A stretch of DNA of 64,000 nucleotides from Lachnospiraceae bacterium XPB1003 (GCA_900102065.1 FMVK01000003.1:124001-188000), one strand, 5' to 3'. Numbered from the stretch's first letter, positions 18,346-27,264 are shown. Notes: generated by a model not told the origin, from the sequence alone. Made by a program: numbers and translations.

Positions 18346-19626
18346 TTGTGTGAGGGTTTAACATTGATTATCGATAATTTAAATAATTATAAATATGGTT
18401 TCGTGACCGGCGAGTTGTTTGGTGACAGCTTGATTTCCGGAAACGCCTCTGTTGCTTTACAGCATTTTAAGAAGAATCAGATAATCGCTTTTTGGTACAG
18501 AAAAGAAGATACGGAATACTATATCGTATCGGACGGAAAATTGCTGTGTGATGGGAAATACTATGTAAAGGGAGATATAATCGGTTTTGAACCGTCTGAA
18601 GTTAGAAAGATTCTCTTTGTTGAAGATACGGATTTGATGGTTGTTCGTACTCCCGGTACGCAGAATGATTATTATAATTATGCTGATGCAAGTGATGAAG
18701 AACTAATCGAAATGATTAACAGTGTTTATCCTGCGCATGAAGTACCTGTTAAGAAAATAAAAAATGAAGATGTATCTGTTATTGTTCAGGGGCCTGTTTC
18801 ACCGTTGACAATCAGAACGTCTCGAAGCATTAGACAGTTCCTTCCGGGGGCGGAAATAATTCTATCTACATGGGAAGGAACGGATGTTAGTGGAATTGAT
18901 TATGATAAGATAATATTTGTTAATGATCCCGGGGGATATACGGTAGATTACAAAGGAAATAAATATACTGATAATACCAACAGACAACTTGCAACCACAA
19001 AAGAAGGATTAAAATGTGCAGAACGAAAATATGTATTAAAACTACGCTCTGACAGTATTTTAATTGGTGATGGGATAACCAGGTTTTTTGATTTTTACAA
19101 CAAACGTGAAGAAAAATATTCATTTTTTTCCAATCGTATTGTAATCGGAGAAAGTTTTAATGTAGTAAGTAGAACATTTGACGGTAATACCATATATCTT
19201 CCTTTTATGGTCTCTGATTGGTTTTTCTTTGGCCTGACGGAAGATTTAAAGAAGATGTTTATAAACACTCCGTTTGTAGAAAGAGATGAAATGGTTGGTT
19301 ACAAGTACAAAAATGATATTACTTTTCATAGGTATATGCGTTGGAATAAAATATTTCATCACAAATACTGTGCAGAGCAATATTATTTGATAAGTGCATT
19401 GAAAAGAAAATTTGAGTTGAAGTATGATGATTTAAGTGATGCAAATGATTATAATATCAAATTGTCTCATGATATTATTTTCAACAATTTTGCTGTATTG
19501 AATCCCAGACAACACCAAATCGTTAATCTGAAAAAGATTGAGGATTCGATAGAAGGCGCCAATTGTTTTATGTATGAAAATAGGTACAGCAACAAAGATT
19601 TCTTAAACGACTACGGTGAAATATGA
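18346..19626 (+). CDS. Degenerate cupin fused to WavE-family glycosyltransferase-like domain
   Basis: A 426-residue fusion. Residues about 10-115 are a cupin-like domain homologous to the upstream stand-alone cupin, but the first-motif His residues are replaced (IAFWYRKEDTEYY), so metal binding is unlikely. Residues about 140-420 match the WavE family of lipopolysaccharide core synthesis proteins: VSVIVQGPVS, ILSTWEGTD, KYVLKLRSDSIL (a DxD-like acidic site) and a C-terminal WNK/AEQY region. WavE proteins are considered glycosyltransferases. The start is unsure: TTG 18346 follows AGCAAGGG, while TTG 18364 follows GAGGG. It is part of the A+T-rich segment and overlaps the GT2 gene by 4 nt. Confidence 0.78.
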   Translation: MCEGLTLIIDNLNNYKYGFVTGELFGDSLISGNASVALQHFKKNQIIAFWYRKEDTEYYIVSDGKLLCDGKYYVKGDIIGFEPSEVRKILFVEDTDLMVVRTPGTQNDYYNYADASDEELIEMINSVYPAHEVPVKKIKNEDVSVIVQGPVSPLTIRTSRSIRQFLPGAEIILSTWEGTDVSGIDYDKIIFVNDPGGYTVDYKGNKYTDNTNRQLATTKEGLKCAERKYVLKLRSDSILIGDGITRFFDFYNKREEKYSFFSNRIVIGESFNVVSRTFDGNTIYLPFMVSDWFFFGLTEDLKKMFINTPFVERDEMVGYKYKNDITFHRYMRWNKIFHHKYCAEQYYLISALKRKFELKYDDLSDANDYNIKLSHDIIFNNFAVLNPRQHQIVNLKKIEDSIEGANCFMYENRYSNKDFLNDYGEI

Positions 19627-20591
19627 GTGAAGTAGAAAAAAAGAAAAAAATAAGTATTGGTATATGCTGCTACAATGAGGAAGTTAATATTTCTTTAATG
19701 TATGAAGCGGTTACTAAGGAGATGAAACAGATCGATAATTATGATTACGAAATCATTTTTTCTGATAATTCATCGACAGATTCGTCTCAGAGCATACTTA
19801 AGGAAATAGCTGAAAAAGATGAAAAAGTCAAAGTAATAATTAATCAGACGAATTTCGGGGCGGAAAGATCGGGGATTAATTGTTATTATAATGCTTCAGG
19901 GGACGCATATATTGGTTTGGCCTGCGATTTTCAGGATCCTCCTGATTTTATCCCGGAATTTATTCGGGAATGGGAGAAGGGATATGATATTGTTTGGGGA
20001 CAAAAAATAAAAAGTAAAGAAGATCCGATAAAGTATCTGTGCAGATCTTTCTTTTATAAAATTATAAAAGTTTTGTCTGATCATCCTCAGTATGAACAGG
20101 TTACCGGATATGGTCTGGTTGACAAAAAGGTTTTAGATATACTATATATCACGCAAAGACAGGATCCGGAATATACAATGAGAAATCTTGTTTGTGAATA
20201 TGGTTTTAAGACTAAATTGATTCCATATACGCAGAGGGCCAGAGAAAGAGGAAAGTCTAAATATGGACTTTATGATTACTTTCATTTTGCAATTACTTCA
20301 TTAGTCAATACATCAACAAAGCCATTGCATATTTTAACGGTAGTTGGATTTGCGGTATCTGTCCTTTGTATATTAGTTGCATTATTCTATTTTGTTTACA
20401 AGATTACTCACTGGGATTCTTTTGATGTTGGTATGGCTCCAATGCTAATTGGTTTATTTATGGTTTCCGGTATCCAAATGTTTTGCATTGGAATATTGGG
20501 AGAGTATATATCCGTAATATTAAGACGAGTAACGGATAAACCGGTTGTTGTTGAACGTGAAAAAATCAATTTTTCGTCGGACGAGTCTTGA
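19623..20591 (+). CDS. GT2 polyprenyl-phosphate glycosyltransferase, GtrB/DPM-like
   Basis: A 322-residue membrane-anchored family 2 glycosyltransferase. The GT-A domain shows ISIGICCYNEE, SDNSSTDSSQSIL and the CDFQDPPDF acidic motif typical of dolichyl/undecaprenyl-phosphate sugar transferases. Two C-terminal membrane helices follow (about residues 235-262 and 272-300), ending in a basic tail. It likely transfers a sugar from a nucleotide donor to undecaprenyl phosphate on the cytosolic face. Such lipid-linked sugars are the donors that YfhO-type GT-C enzymes use outside, linking this operon functionally to the YfhO array further along. ATGA overlap with the upstream gene. Confidence 0.9.
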   Translation: MSEVEKKKKISIGICCYNEEVNISLMYEAVTKEMKQIDNYDYEIIFSDNSSTDSSQSILKEIAEKDEKVKVIINQTNFGAERSGINCYYNASGDAYIGLACDFQDPPDFIPEFIREWEKGYDIVWGQKIKSKEDPIKYLCRSFFYKIIKVLSDHPQYEQVTGYGLVDKKVLDILYITQRQDPEYTMRNLVCEYGFKTKLIPYTQRARERGKSKYGLYDYFHFAITSLVNTSTKPLHILTVVGFAVSVLCILVALFYFVYKITHWDSFDVGMAPMLIGLFMVSGIQMFCIGILGEYISVILRRVTDKPVVVEREKINFSSDES

Positions 20592-20641
20592 ATTAACAAA
20601 ATGGTACACGTTATTTTTAATATTAAGAGGCAAAGAAAGAA

Positions 20642-21610
20642 TTGAAAAAAGTTCTGGTAACAGGCGGTACCGGTGTGACCGGTGTCGCCCTTGTTCGTTA
20701 TTTATTAAGTGAAAATATCAAAGTAGTTGCCTTGGTAAGGAAAAATTCTTTCAGGCTTAAATATCTTCCGACAGATGACGATAATTTGGAGATCGTAAAT
20801 TGCAATATGGAAGATTATCCTGTCATGGGAGATATCCTAAAAGAGAAGGGGGCTTATGATGCTTTCTTTCACCTTTCCTGGGATGGCTCAACAATAGTAA
20901 ACAAGGGTAACAGCAGAGATGACATGCTTCTTCAATCAAGAAACATTGTTCATGCGATAAATGCTGTTGAGTTATGCAAGGCGATAGATTGCCCAGAGTT
21001 TATCATGACCGGATCACAGGCTGAATTTGGGCCTTACGATACTGATATTGATGAGAATTTTTTGTCCAAACCTGTGAACGGATATGGGAATGCAAAACTT
21101 TGCGTTGAGAATATGTCCAGGATCATGTGCAGGAACTACGGTATAAGACATATATGGGCGAGATTGTTCAGTATATACGGCCCTTATGACGGAACCAACA
21201 GTCTGATCTACACAAGTATCCTGAAGCTGCTTAAGGGAGAGAATCCTGCATATACCAAGGGTGAACAGTTGTGGGATTTTATGTATTCTTTTGATGCGGC
21301 AAAGGCATTGGTTTTACTTGCGCAAAAAGGCAGGGATGGAGAGATGTATTGTGTTGCCAACGGTAATACAAGACCGCTTAGTGAATATATATCTGTTATT
21401 CATAAAGTATGTGCCCCTGATATTGTTCCTAAATTCGGCGACATACCTTATTCGAAAGGTCAGATGATGCATCTTGGAGCAGATATAAGCAAACTTAAAA
21501 ATGACACAGGTTTTGAACCTGATTATTCTTTTGAAAAAGGCATATGCGAGATCAGAGACTGGTGTGTGAAAACAAATGAAGAATATTATATTCGCCCGGA
21601 GGATAAATGA
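20642..21610 (+). CDS. NAD-dependent sugar epimerase/dehydratase
   Basis: A 322-residue extended short-chain dehydrogenase. The Rossmann motif GGTGVTGVALVRYL is at the N-terminus and the catalytic YGNAK motif follows in VNGYGNAKLCVE; FSIYGPYDGTNSLIY gives the substrate-binding loop. It is expected to epimerise, reduce or dehydrate a nucleotide sugar; the exact reaction is unclear. The start is TTG at 20642 in a weak AAGAAAGA context, and no better upstream codon is visible. Base composition returns to the window average here, marking the right edge of the A+T-rich segment. Confidence 0.86.
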   Translation: MKKVLVTGGTGVTGVALVRYLLSENIKVVALVRKNSFRLKYLPTDDDNLEIVNCNMEDYPVMGDILKEKGAYDAFFHLSWDGSTIVNKGNSRDDMLLQSRNIVHAINAVELCKAIDCPEFIMTGSQAEFGPYDTDIDENFLSKPVNGYGNAKLCVENMSRIMCRNYGIRHIWARLFSIYGPYDGTNSLIYTSILKLLKGENPAYTKGEQLWDFMYSFDAAKALVLLAQKGRDGEMYCVANGNTRPLSEYISVIHKVCAPDIVPKFGDIPYSKGQMMHLGADISKLKNDTGFEPDYSFEKGICEIRDWCVKTNEEYYIRPEDK

Positions 21611-21619
21611 TTTTTTGAA

Positions 21620-22126
21620 ATGAATAACCGTGATGACATAAACAGTAGTATTGATAATATAAAATCTCATATGGGAGATCCTACAAAAGGACTTCCGGAA
21701 GAACTGTTTGTATTTGCGACAACGATCACACCGATGATCAATGTAGACCTGTTAGTAATGAACGATAAAGGTCAGGTCCTTATGTCGTGGCGTGATGATC
21801 TGTGCGGAACAGGGTGGCATATCCCCGGAGGGATAATCAGATTTAAAGAGACATTTCATGAAAGACTGATAAAGGTTGGAGAAAGCGAATTACATGCTAA
21901 GATCACGCATGATGATGATCCGTGCATGATCAATCAGATCATCTTAAAACAGGACGTCAGAGGACATTTTGTTTCTTTGCTGTACAGATGTTATCTGCCT
22001 GACGATTATGTCATAGATAATGGCGATATTAAGGAAGGACAGTCGGGGTTCTTAAAATGGGTCGACAGATGTCCGGATGATTTCGTTACAGGCCAAAGGG
22101 ATATATATAAGAATTTATGGGATTGA
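21620..22126 (+). CDS. Nudix hydrolase, GDP-mannose mannosyl hydrolase-like
   Basis: A 168-residue Nudix-fold protein. The region LLVMNDKGQVLMSWR, then GTGWHIPGGIIRFKETFHERL resembles GDP-mannose mannosyl hydrolase (GDPMK/WcaH-like) proteins. The Nudix box is incomplete: the RExxEE core is replaced by KVGESEL. That subfamily is known to lack one Nudix glutamate, so hydrolysis of a nucleotide sugar remains plausible. The ribosome site is poor (GGAGG lies 17 nt away from ATG 21620), so the start may be inexact. It overlaps slightly with the longest frame of the next gene. Confidence 0.78.
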   Translation: MNNRDDINSSIDNIKSHMGDPTKGLPEELFVFATTITPMINVDLLVMNDKGQVLMSWRDDLCGTGWHIPGGIIRFKETFHERLIKVGESELHAKITHDDDPCMINQIILKQDVRGHFVSLLYRCYLPDDYVIDNGDIKEGQSGFLKWVDRCPDDFVTGQRDIYKNLWD

Positions 22127-22131
22127 TTTCT

Positions 22132-23250
22132 ATGAGAAAAGAATGCAGATGCTGTAAAAATTTGATAAATGAAAAACCGGTTCTTACTTATCATAACCTT
22201 CCGGAGAAGGTGCAGGGATTCGATAAGATCGGTGACCCCATAACGGACAAAGCTATTGATCTGGAGATTTATGAATGCCCGTATTGCGGATTGATCCAGG
22301 TGTTGCAGGAACCTGTTGATTATTATCGTGATGTTATTCGTGCCATTGCAGTCAGTGAAGATATGAGGGAATTCCGTAATACCTATTTTAAGGATTTTGT
22401 GGATTCTTTTGATCTTGCAGATAAAAAAATAATTGAGATAGGCTGCGGCTGCGGTGAATATATCGATATCATGAAGCAGTTCGCCGGAAACGTTTACGGT
22501 ATAGAACATAAAGCAGAGTCTGTAAAAAGTGCTACAGACAAAGGACTTAAAGTATTTGAATCTTTTGTGGAAACTTCTGACACTGTTATTCCGGAAGGCC
22601 CGTATGATGCTTTTTATATTATGAATTTCCTTGAGCATATTCCAAATCTTTCGGAGTTTCTCGGTGGTATTTATAACAATCTTACGGATGAGGGATGCGG
22701 GCTTGTTGAGGTTCCGAACGGGGATTTTGTTATTAAAAGCAAAATGTTTTCGGAATTTATGCTTGAGCATGTAACATACTTTACAAAAGATACGTTAAAG
22801 AGAACGTTGGAAAACAACGGCTTTGAGGTATTATCATGTGAGAGTATATGGCATGATTATATTTTGTCTGCTAAAGTTCGGAAAAGAAAGAGTATAGATT
22901 TGTCATCTTTTGATGAACATAAAAATAAACTGATTGGAAATTTAAGAGATATGGTTAAGCGCGCCTACGACAACGGTGAGAAGATCGCTGTTTGGGGCGC
23001 AGGGCATCAGGCACTTACGCTGCTTGCTTTGGCTGATATCGGGCAGTATGTTTCCATGGTTATCGATTCCGCTCCATTTAAACAAAATTGTATTACCCCT
23101 GTTTCGCATATTCCGATTTACGGGTCAGAGGCGATCAGGGACAAAGGAATTAGCTATATTATCATTATGGCCGGCTCATATTCTGATGAAATAAGCAAAA
23201 TAATAAAAAAAGATTTTCCCGGAGTCAAAGGAATAAAGTATGAAGAATAG
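22132..23250 (+). CDS. SAM methyltransferase, sugar C-methyltransferase-like
   Basis: A 372-residue protein in three parts, as in NDP-hexose C-methyltransferases such as TylC3: an N-terminal Zn-binding region (CRCCKNLI and YECPYCGLIQV), a central SAM domain (IIEIGCGCGEYIDIM, then MNFLEHIPN), and a C-terminal Rossmann-like domain (IAVWGAGHQALTLLA). Predicted to add a methyl group to a nucleotide-linked keto sugar. ATG 22117 is also in frame and overlaps the Nudix stop; ATG 22132 starts the conserved region. It is the last gene of the operon that begins at 10194. Confidence 0.87.
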   Translation: MRKECRCCKNLINEKPVLTYHNLPEKVQGFDKIGDPITDKAIDLEIYECPYCGLIQVLQEPVDYYRDVIRAIAVSEDMREFRNTYFKDFVDSFDLADKKIIEIGCGCGEYIDIMKQFAGNVYGIEHKAESVKSATDKGLKVFESFVETSDTVIPEGPYDAFYIMNFLEHIPNLSEFLGGIYNNLTDEGCGLVEVPNGDFVIKSKMFSEFMLEHVTYFTKDTLKRTLENNGFEVLSCESIWHDYILSAKVRKRKSIDLSSFDEHKNKLIGNLRDMVKRAYDNGEKIAVWGAGHQALTLLALADIGQYVSMVIDSAPFKQNCITPVSHIPIYGSEAIRDKGISYIIIMAGSYSDEISKIIKKDFPGVKGIKYEE

Positions 23251-23393
23251 AATGTTGAACTGGTTGAAAAAGAAACAATGAATCTTGATGATGAGAAGGA
23301 AAACAACACGTAACACATGATCCGTTTTCTTGTAGTATAATATGATCTGTTGGATCTGTAGACGGAGCAAAAGGGAAAGGTCGGCTCATAGTT

Positions 23394-23933
23394 TTGAAAA
23401 GATCGGTAAGATTATCTGAAAATGAGATAAATTCAATGCTCAGGATATACGGAGGCTCAATACTGCGGTCCCCGGAATTCAGGACAGCCATGAATCAGAC
23501 TCATCATAATTTCACGACTGTCGGTGACCATACCATAAGGGTAGCACGTACCAGCATAAGATTGTGTAACCTGCTGAATAAGATGCATATAAAGACTAAT
23601 GTGTCGGATGTTGTTGTGGGATCACTTTGTCATGATCTGGGGATACTCGGCAGGGATACCTGCTTTAAGAACAGGAAAGAGTGCTATCATGAGCATCCCG
23701 TGAGATCGCTTGATGTGGCAAGGCGTTTAGTCCCTGATATCAATTACAATACAGAGAAGATAATACGCTGTCATATGTGGCCGTTAACCCTCACGAGGGT
23801 TCCTACATCCAGAGAGAGCCTGATAGTATCTGTTGCAGATAAATATGCGGCTATCGGAGACGGCGTGATGCGTAAGAAGAAGGCCCTGGAGACGCATATC
23901 TCAAGTAACAGGGTGATATATTATGGACCGTGA
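23394..23933 (+). CDS. HD-domain metal-dependent phosphohydrolase
   Basis: A 179-residue HD-superfamily protein. The ligands are visible in order: GDHTIRVARTS, SLCHDLGILGRD (the HD pair), ECYHEHPVRS and IIRCHMWPL. Such proteins hydrolyse nucleotides or phosphomonoesters; the substrate is unknown. The frame opens with TTG at 23394 and no good ribosome site; ATG 23436 is an alternative start that would still keep the metal ligands. A TATAAT (23336-23341) in the preceding gap may be a -10 box, but no -35 was found. Confidence 0.82.
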   Translation: MKRSVRLSENEINSMLRIYGGSILRSPEFRTAMNQTHHNFTTVGDHTIRVARTSIRLCNLLNKMHIKTNVSDVVVGSLCHDLGILGRDTCFKNRKECYHEHPVRSLDVARRLVPDINYNTEKIIRCHMWPLTLTRVPTSRESLIVSVADKYAAIGDGVMRKKKALETHISSNRVIYYGP

Positions 23934-24031
23934 TAGATCAGAAGTGAGGCAGAACAGTGTGCTTTGCCAACAGGATCTCCTTTATAGGAGAATAATAAAT
24001 TTATCGAATTTATATTTTCGGAGGTAGAAAA

Positions 24032-24316
24032 ATGGAAGACAGATTTGATGATCTTAAGGACTATCTGGATCTTGTTCAGGACAAGGTTCAGAAGGATGTG
24101 AAGAAGTGGAAGTCAAAGGATGAGTTCAAGATCAGGAAGAATACTCTTATCTTTGGAGGCGCAGTACTTTTCTTAGGAGGCGTGGTAGTGGGAATACTCA
24201 CTGCATCAAAGCACTGTTTTGCATCCGGTAACAGCAAGTGTAATATTTCTTACGACTGTGGCTGCAATTGCAAAGATGAAGAGTCTTGCTGTCATGGTGA
24301 CGGGTGCTGCAAGTGA
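24032..24316 (+). CDS. Small Cys-rich single-pass membrane protein
   Basis: A 94-residue protein of unknown function, preceded by an excellent ribosome site (CGGAGGTAG). Residues 1-50 are charged and helical, with many Asp, Lys and Gln. Residues about 55-77 form one membrane helix (NTLIFGGAVLFLGGVVVGIL). The remaining 35 residues contain nine cysteines, including two CC pairs and CGCNC, plus two His, suggesting metal binding or disulfides. The stop codon overlaps the start of the next gene (GTGA), so the two are translationally coupled. No homologous family was recognised. Confidence 0.8.
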   Translation: MEDRFDDLKDYLDLVQDKVQKDVKKWKSKDEFKIRKNTLIFGGAVLFLGGVVVGILTASKHCFASGNSKCNISYDCGCNCKDEESCCHGDGCCK

Positions 24317-25008
24317 GCATTATATCCGGACTTACTCTGGCTGTTTTTGCCGCACTTAGCGGAAGCCTGACTAAAGAAGAGACTATGAGGCAGTATCGTC
24401 TGAATATTGTCGAATGGAAGGACTTTAGTAAGAAGAATAAGAAAAAAACCCCGGAAGGGTTCCTTAACGAACAGTGGCTCCTTTCGGGGTTTTTATATGG
24501 AACCGCCTCGAAACTTCAGGAAAAACTTTTTTTCAAAGGAAGACCGATCACCGCAAAGGAAAATTCCTGCGAAGTGATAGCTTCATACAATGCACTGTTA
24601 TCTCTTGGGAGCCCCGAACCATTTCCGGAGGTGCTTAAGGAGTATTCGCAGGGGGGGATCTGTTTTCACGGGATATTCGGTACCGATCCCAAAGCGATAA
24701 AGAGATTTTTTGAAAAAAGAGGTTTTGCGGTAAAGGCATTTGAAGGTGAGGAGATAGAGCGTCTGAAATCAGAAGGGGATCCGGCTGATGATAGGAAATG
24801 TGCCTATATCTTTACCACCTATAATCGGAAGAATAATCCTTTCAGCATGATACATACCATGTGCATTACCATGGAGGATACCGGATATCAGACACATAAT
24901 GATGCAGAAGGAAATAAGATATATCCTACCGTATATGATGCCGTTGTGGGATATGAGAAGGGCAGAAGCGGACCGTTTTATGTCCTTCGTATCTGTCCCT
25001 TGGATTGA
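24313..25008 (+). CDS. Putative papain-like (C39-like) cysteine protease
   Basis: About 231 residues. A hydrophobic N-terminus (SIISGLTLAVFAALSGSL) may be a signal peptide or anchor. The core has NSCEVIASYNALLSLG, then MIHTMCI followed by THNDAEGNK, in the order Cys, His, Asn/Asp expected for C39-like or bacteriocin-processing papain folds. This is a pattern-based call only. Start GTG at 24313 overlaps the stop of the Cys-rich membrane protein gene; GTG 24304 is also possible. Together with its coupled partner and the downstream regulator and ABC transporter it could form a peptide-handling unit, or it may be unrelated to them. Confidence 0.55.
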   Translation: MSIISGLTLAVFAALSGSLTKEETMRQYRLNIVEWKDFSKKNKKKTPEGFLNEQWLLSGFLYGTASKLQEKLFFKGRPITAKENSCEVIASYNALLSLGSPEPFPEVLKEYSQGGICFHGIFGTDPKAIKRFFEKRGFAVKAFEGEEIERLKSEGDPADDRKCAYIFTTYNRKNNPFSMIHTMCITMEDTGYQTHNDAEGNKIYPTVYDAVVGYEKGRSGPFYVLRICPLD

Positions 25009-25014
25009 AACTTT

Positions 25015-25051
25015 AGTTCGTCTGTGATACACTTGTTAGAATGTACGAACT
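25015..25051 (+). promoter_or_regulatory. Promoter with inverted repeat before MntR-family gene
   Basis: An extended -10 element (TGT then TAGAAT, 25037-25042) lies inside a 7-bp inverted repeat, AGTTCGT (25015-25021) and ACGAACT (25045-25051). The layout fits an operator for autoregulation by the DtxR/MntR-type protein encoded just downstream; this is inference. Confidence 0.4.
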
Positions 25052-25069
25052 CGAAAATGGAGGATTGTC

Positions 25070-25477
25070 ATGAAATCTAATGAATCATCTGAAGATTACC
25101 TGGAAACAATACTTATTCTCAGTGAAAAGCTGCCTGTAGTCCGTTCTGTTGATATAGCCAACGAAATGGGATACAGAAAGTCCAGTGTCAGCATTGCCAT
25201 GAAGCATCTTCGTGAGAGAAAGATGATCACGGTAATGGATGCGGGATATATCTATCTTACCGATGAGGGAAAGAGAGTAGCTGAGACAATATATGAAAGA
25301 CACAGATTTCTTTCGGCCTGGCTTACGGATCTTGGAGTGGACAGTGAGACTGCTGCTTCCGATGCATGCCGTATCGAGCACGTGATCAGCGCGGAGAGTT
25401 TTACGGCATTGAAGAAGTATTTAAAGAGCAAGGGGTACGATCCCGAAAAAAGTTCCGATAAAAAGAGGAAGAAATGA
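25070..25477 (+). CDS. DtxR/MntR-family metal-dependent repressor
   Basis: A 135-residue winged-helix regulator. SSEDYLETILILSEKLPVVR starts the DtxR-type DNA-binding domain, followed by the recognition helix region MGYRKSSVSIAMKHL and the wing. The dimerisation/metal domain follows (ERHRFLSAWLTDLGV, then ACRIEHVIS), with His and Glu in typical ligand positions. The protein lacks an SH3-like third domain, as in MntR. ATG 25070 is preceded by GGAGG. It is translationally coupled (ATGA) to an ABC transporter gene that is not an obvious metal importer. Confidence 0.88.
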   Translation: MKSNESSEDYLETILILSEKLPVVRSVDIANEMGYRKSSVSIAMKHLRERKMITVMDAGYIYLTDEGKRVAETIYERHRFLSAWLTDLGVDSETAASDACRIEHVISAESFTALKKYLKSKGYDPEKSSDKKRKK

Positions 25478-27264
25478 AAGCAGTAAAAGATATATTACAT
25501 AAACTGGGATATATCATGAGCGCAAAGCAGAAGCGCCAGTATGTCCTTGTAACTTTTGTGGCATTCATAGGTTCGTTATGGGAACTCCTGGGTGTTTCGG
25601 CGGTGCTTCCTTTTGTAGAGTCAATAATGACTCCGGAGAAGCTTGACGGGAAATGGTATTACAGGATACTGCATGAGAACTTCCGTATGGAAGATCCCAT
25701 GGAGATAATGACGACTCTTGGAATAGCCATCATAATCGTCTATATCATAAAGAACATCTATCTGGTTTTTTCATCTTATGTTCAGGCGTGGTATTCAACA
25801 GGAGTTCAGAGAGATCTCTCCATTAAACTGGAGAGAACTTTTATGGGGAGCTCATACCTTTTCCATCTTGGTGTGAATTCTTCCGTTCTTATCCGAAGCA
25901 TCAATCAGGACGTGGTTGGTGTGTTCGGTGTGTTCTTCTACCTGTTCAGAGTGCTGGCTGAATTGTTTACGGTCACTGCCATCGGTATTTATACCATAAC
26001 GTTGGATCCGCTTCTTGCCGTCTCTCTTGTAGGCATTCTGGGATCGTGCATGCTTATTCTTTTCTTTGGATTAAAGAAGCTGGTTAAGCGCTTCGGTCAG
26101 ATAGGAAAGGACTGTGACAGTAAGATGCTCCAGTACCTTTCACAGGCTTTCGGCGGTATCAAAGAGATCATGGTAATGAACAGACAGGAGTATTTCTCCG
26201 AGAGCTTTGAGGGGGCATGTACTCTTTCCGCAAGGGCTGCAAAGAGGAATAATTTCCTTAATGTCATCCCCAGCAATGTTTATGAAGTTGTCTGCATAGG
26301 CGGACTTATCGGTATAGTCGTGGTAAGACTCCACATGACTCCGGATATGGCTGAATTTGTTACGAAGCTTGCTATCATAGCGGTTGCAGCTTTCAGACTG
26401 TTCCCGGCGGTGGGCAGGCTTACTACCAATCTCAATGCCATCACCTATAACCGTCCGAGACTTGACTCGATGTATGAGATGCTCAAGTCCATCGAGAATA
26501 CCGAGATGTACCGTGTTAAGCATATCGATCCCGATAAGGTGGTTCCCGTTAAATTCGAAAAGGAGCTGAGAGTAGATAATATCACATGGAAATATCCTGC
26601 CGGTCAGGAGAATGTTTTGGAGGGACTATCCTTAAAGCTTGAAAAAGGAAAATCGCTTGCGCTTATAGGACCTTCCGGTGCAGGTAAGACCACGCTTGCG
26701 GATGTTATTCTCGGACTTTTAAAGCCTCAGAAGGGAAAGATCTATTCAGATGATGAGGATATCTATGAGAATCTTCCGGGATGGGCTAAGATCATCGGAT
26801 ATGTGCCGCAGGCAGTATATCTCACAGATGATACTATTCGCGCAAATGTTGCATTCGGTATAAGGGAGAATGAGATCGATGAAGAAAAGGTCTGGCATGC
26901 CCTTGAAGAAGCACAGCTGGCAGATTTCGTAAGACATCTCGAGCAGGGACTTGATACTATGGTGGGCGAGCAGGGAGTAAGACTTTCCGGCGGACAGAGA
27001 CAGCGTATCGCCATAGCACGTGCGCTTTATGAGGACCCTGAGATCCTGGTATTGGATGAGGCTACAAGTGCTCTTGATACCGAGACGGAAACTGCTGTTA
27101 TGGAGGCCATAGATTCACTCCACGGCAGCAAGACTATGATCATTGTAGCTCACAGACTCACCACAATCAGGAACTGTGATGAGATATATGAAGTAAGGGA
27201 CGGCATCGCGGTAAAGCGTGATAAGGCCGAAGTCTTAAGCGAGATACCTCAGGCGGATTCATAA
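25474..27264 (+). CDS. ABC transporter, PglK-like lipid-oligosaccharide flippase
   Basis: A 596-residue half-transporter with the permease N-terminal (six membrane helices, residues about 20-320) and ATPase C-terminal. Walker A GPSGAGKTT is at 399-407, the signature is LSGGQRQR, Walker B is ILVLDEATSALD, and the switch His is in AHRL. The permease start (GSLWELLGVSAVLPFVESIM) and the overall pattern resemble Campylobacter PglK, which flips lipid-linked heptasaccharide for protein N-glycosylation. A peptide or drug exporter remains possible. It overlaps the MntR-like gene by 4 nt and precedes a fucosyltransferase gene, which favours a glycan role. Confidence 0.85.
   Translation: MKAVKDILHKLGYIMSAKQKRQYVLVTFVAFIGSLWELLGVSAVLPFVESIMTPEKLDGKWYYRILHENFRMEDPMEIMTTLGIAIIIVYIIKNIYLVFSSYVQAWYSTGVQRDLSIKLERTFMGSSYLFHLGVNSSVLIRSINQDVVGVFGVFFYLFRVLAELFTVTAIGIYTITLDPLLAVSLVGILGSCMLILFFGLKKLVKRFGQIGKDCDSKMLQYLSQAFGGIKEIMVMNRQEYFSESFEGACTLSARAAKRNNFLNVIPSNVYEVVCIGGLIGIVVVRLHMTPDMAEFVTKLAIIAVAAFRLFPAVGRLTTNLNAITYNRPRLDSMYEMLKSIENTEMYRVKHIDPDKVVPVKFEKELRVDNITWKYPAGQENVLEGLSLKLEKGKSLALIGPSGAGKTTLADVILGLLKPQKGKIYSDDEDIYENLPGWAKIIGYVPQAVYLTDDTIRANVAFGIRENEIDEEKVWHALEEAQLADFVRHLEQGLDTMVGEQGVRLSGGQRQRIAIARALYEDPEILVLDEATSALDTETETAVMEAIDSLHGSKTMIIVAHRLTTIRNCDEIYEVRDGIAVKRDKAEVLSEIPQADS

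Noticed and set aside
22006-22770. 254-codon minus-strand frame under the methyltransferase gene
   Set aside because: The + strand frame shows clear SAM and Zn motifs; the opposite frame has low-complexity, domain-free sequence.
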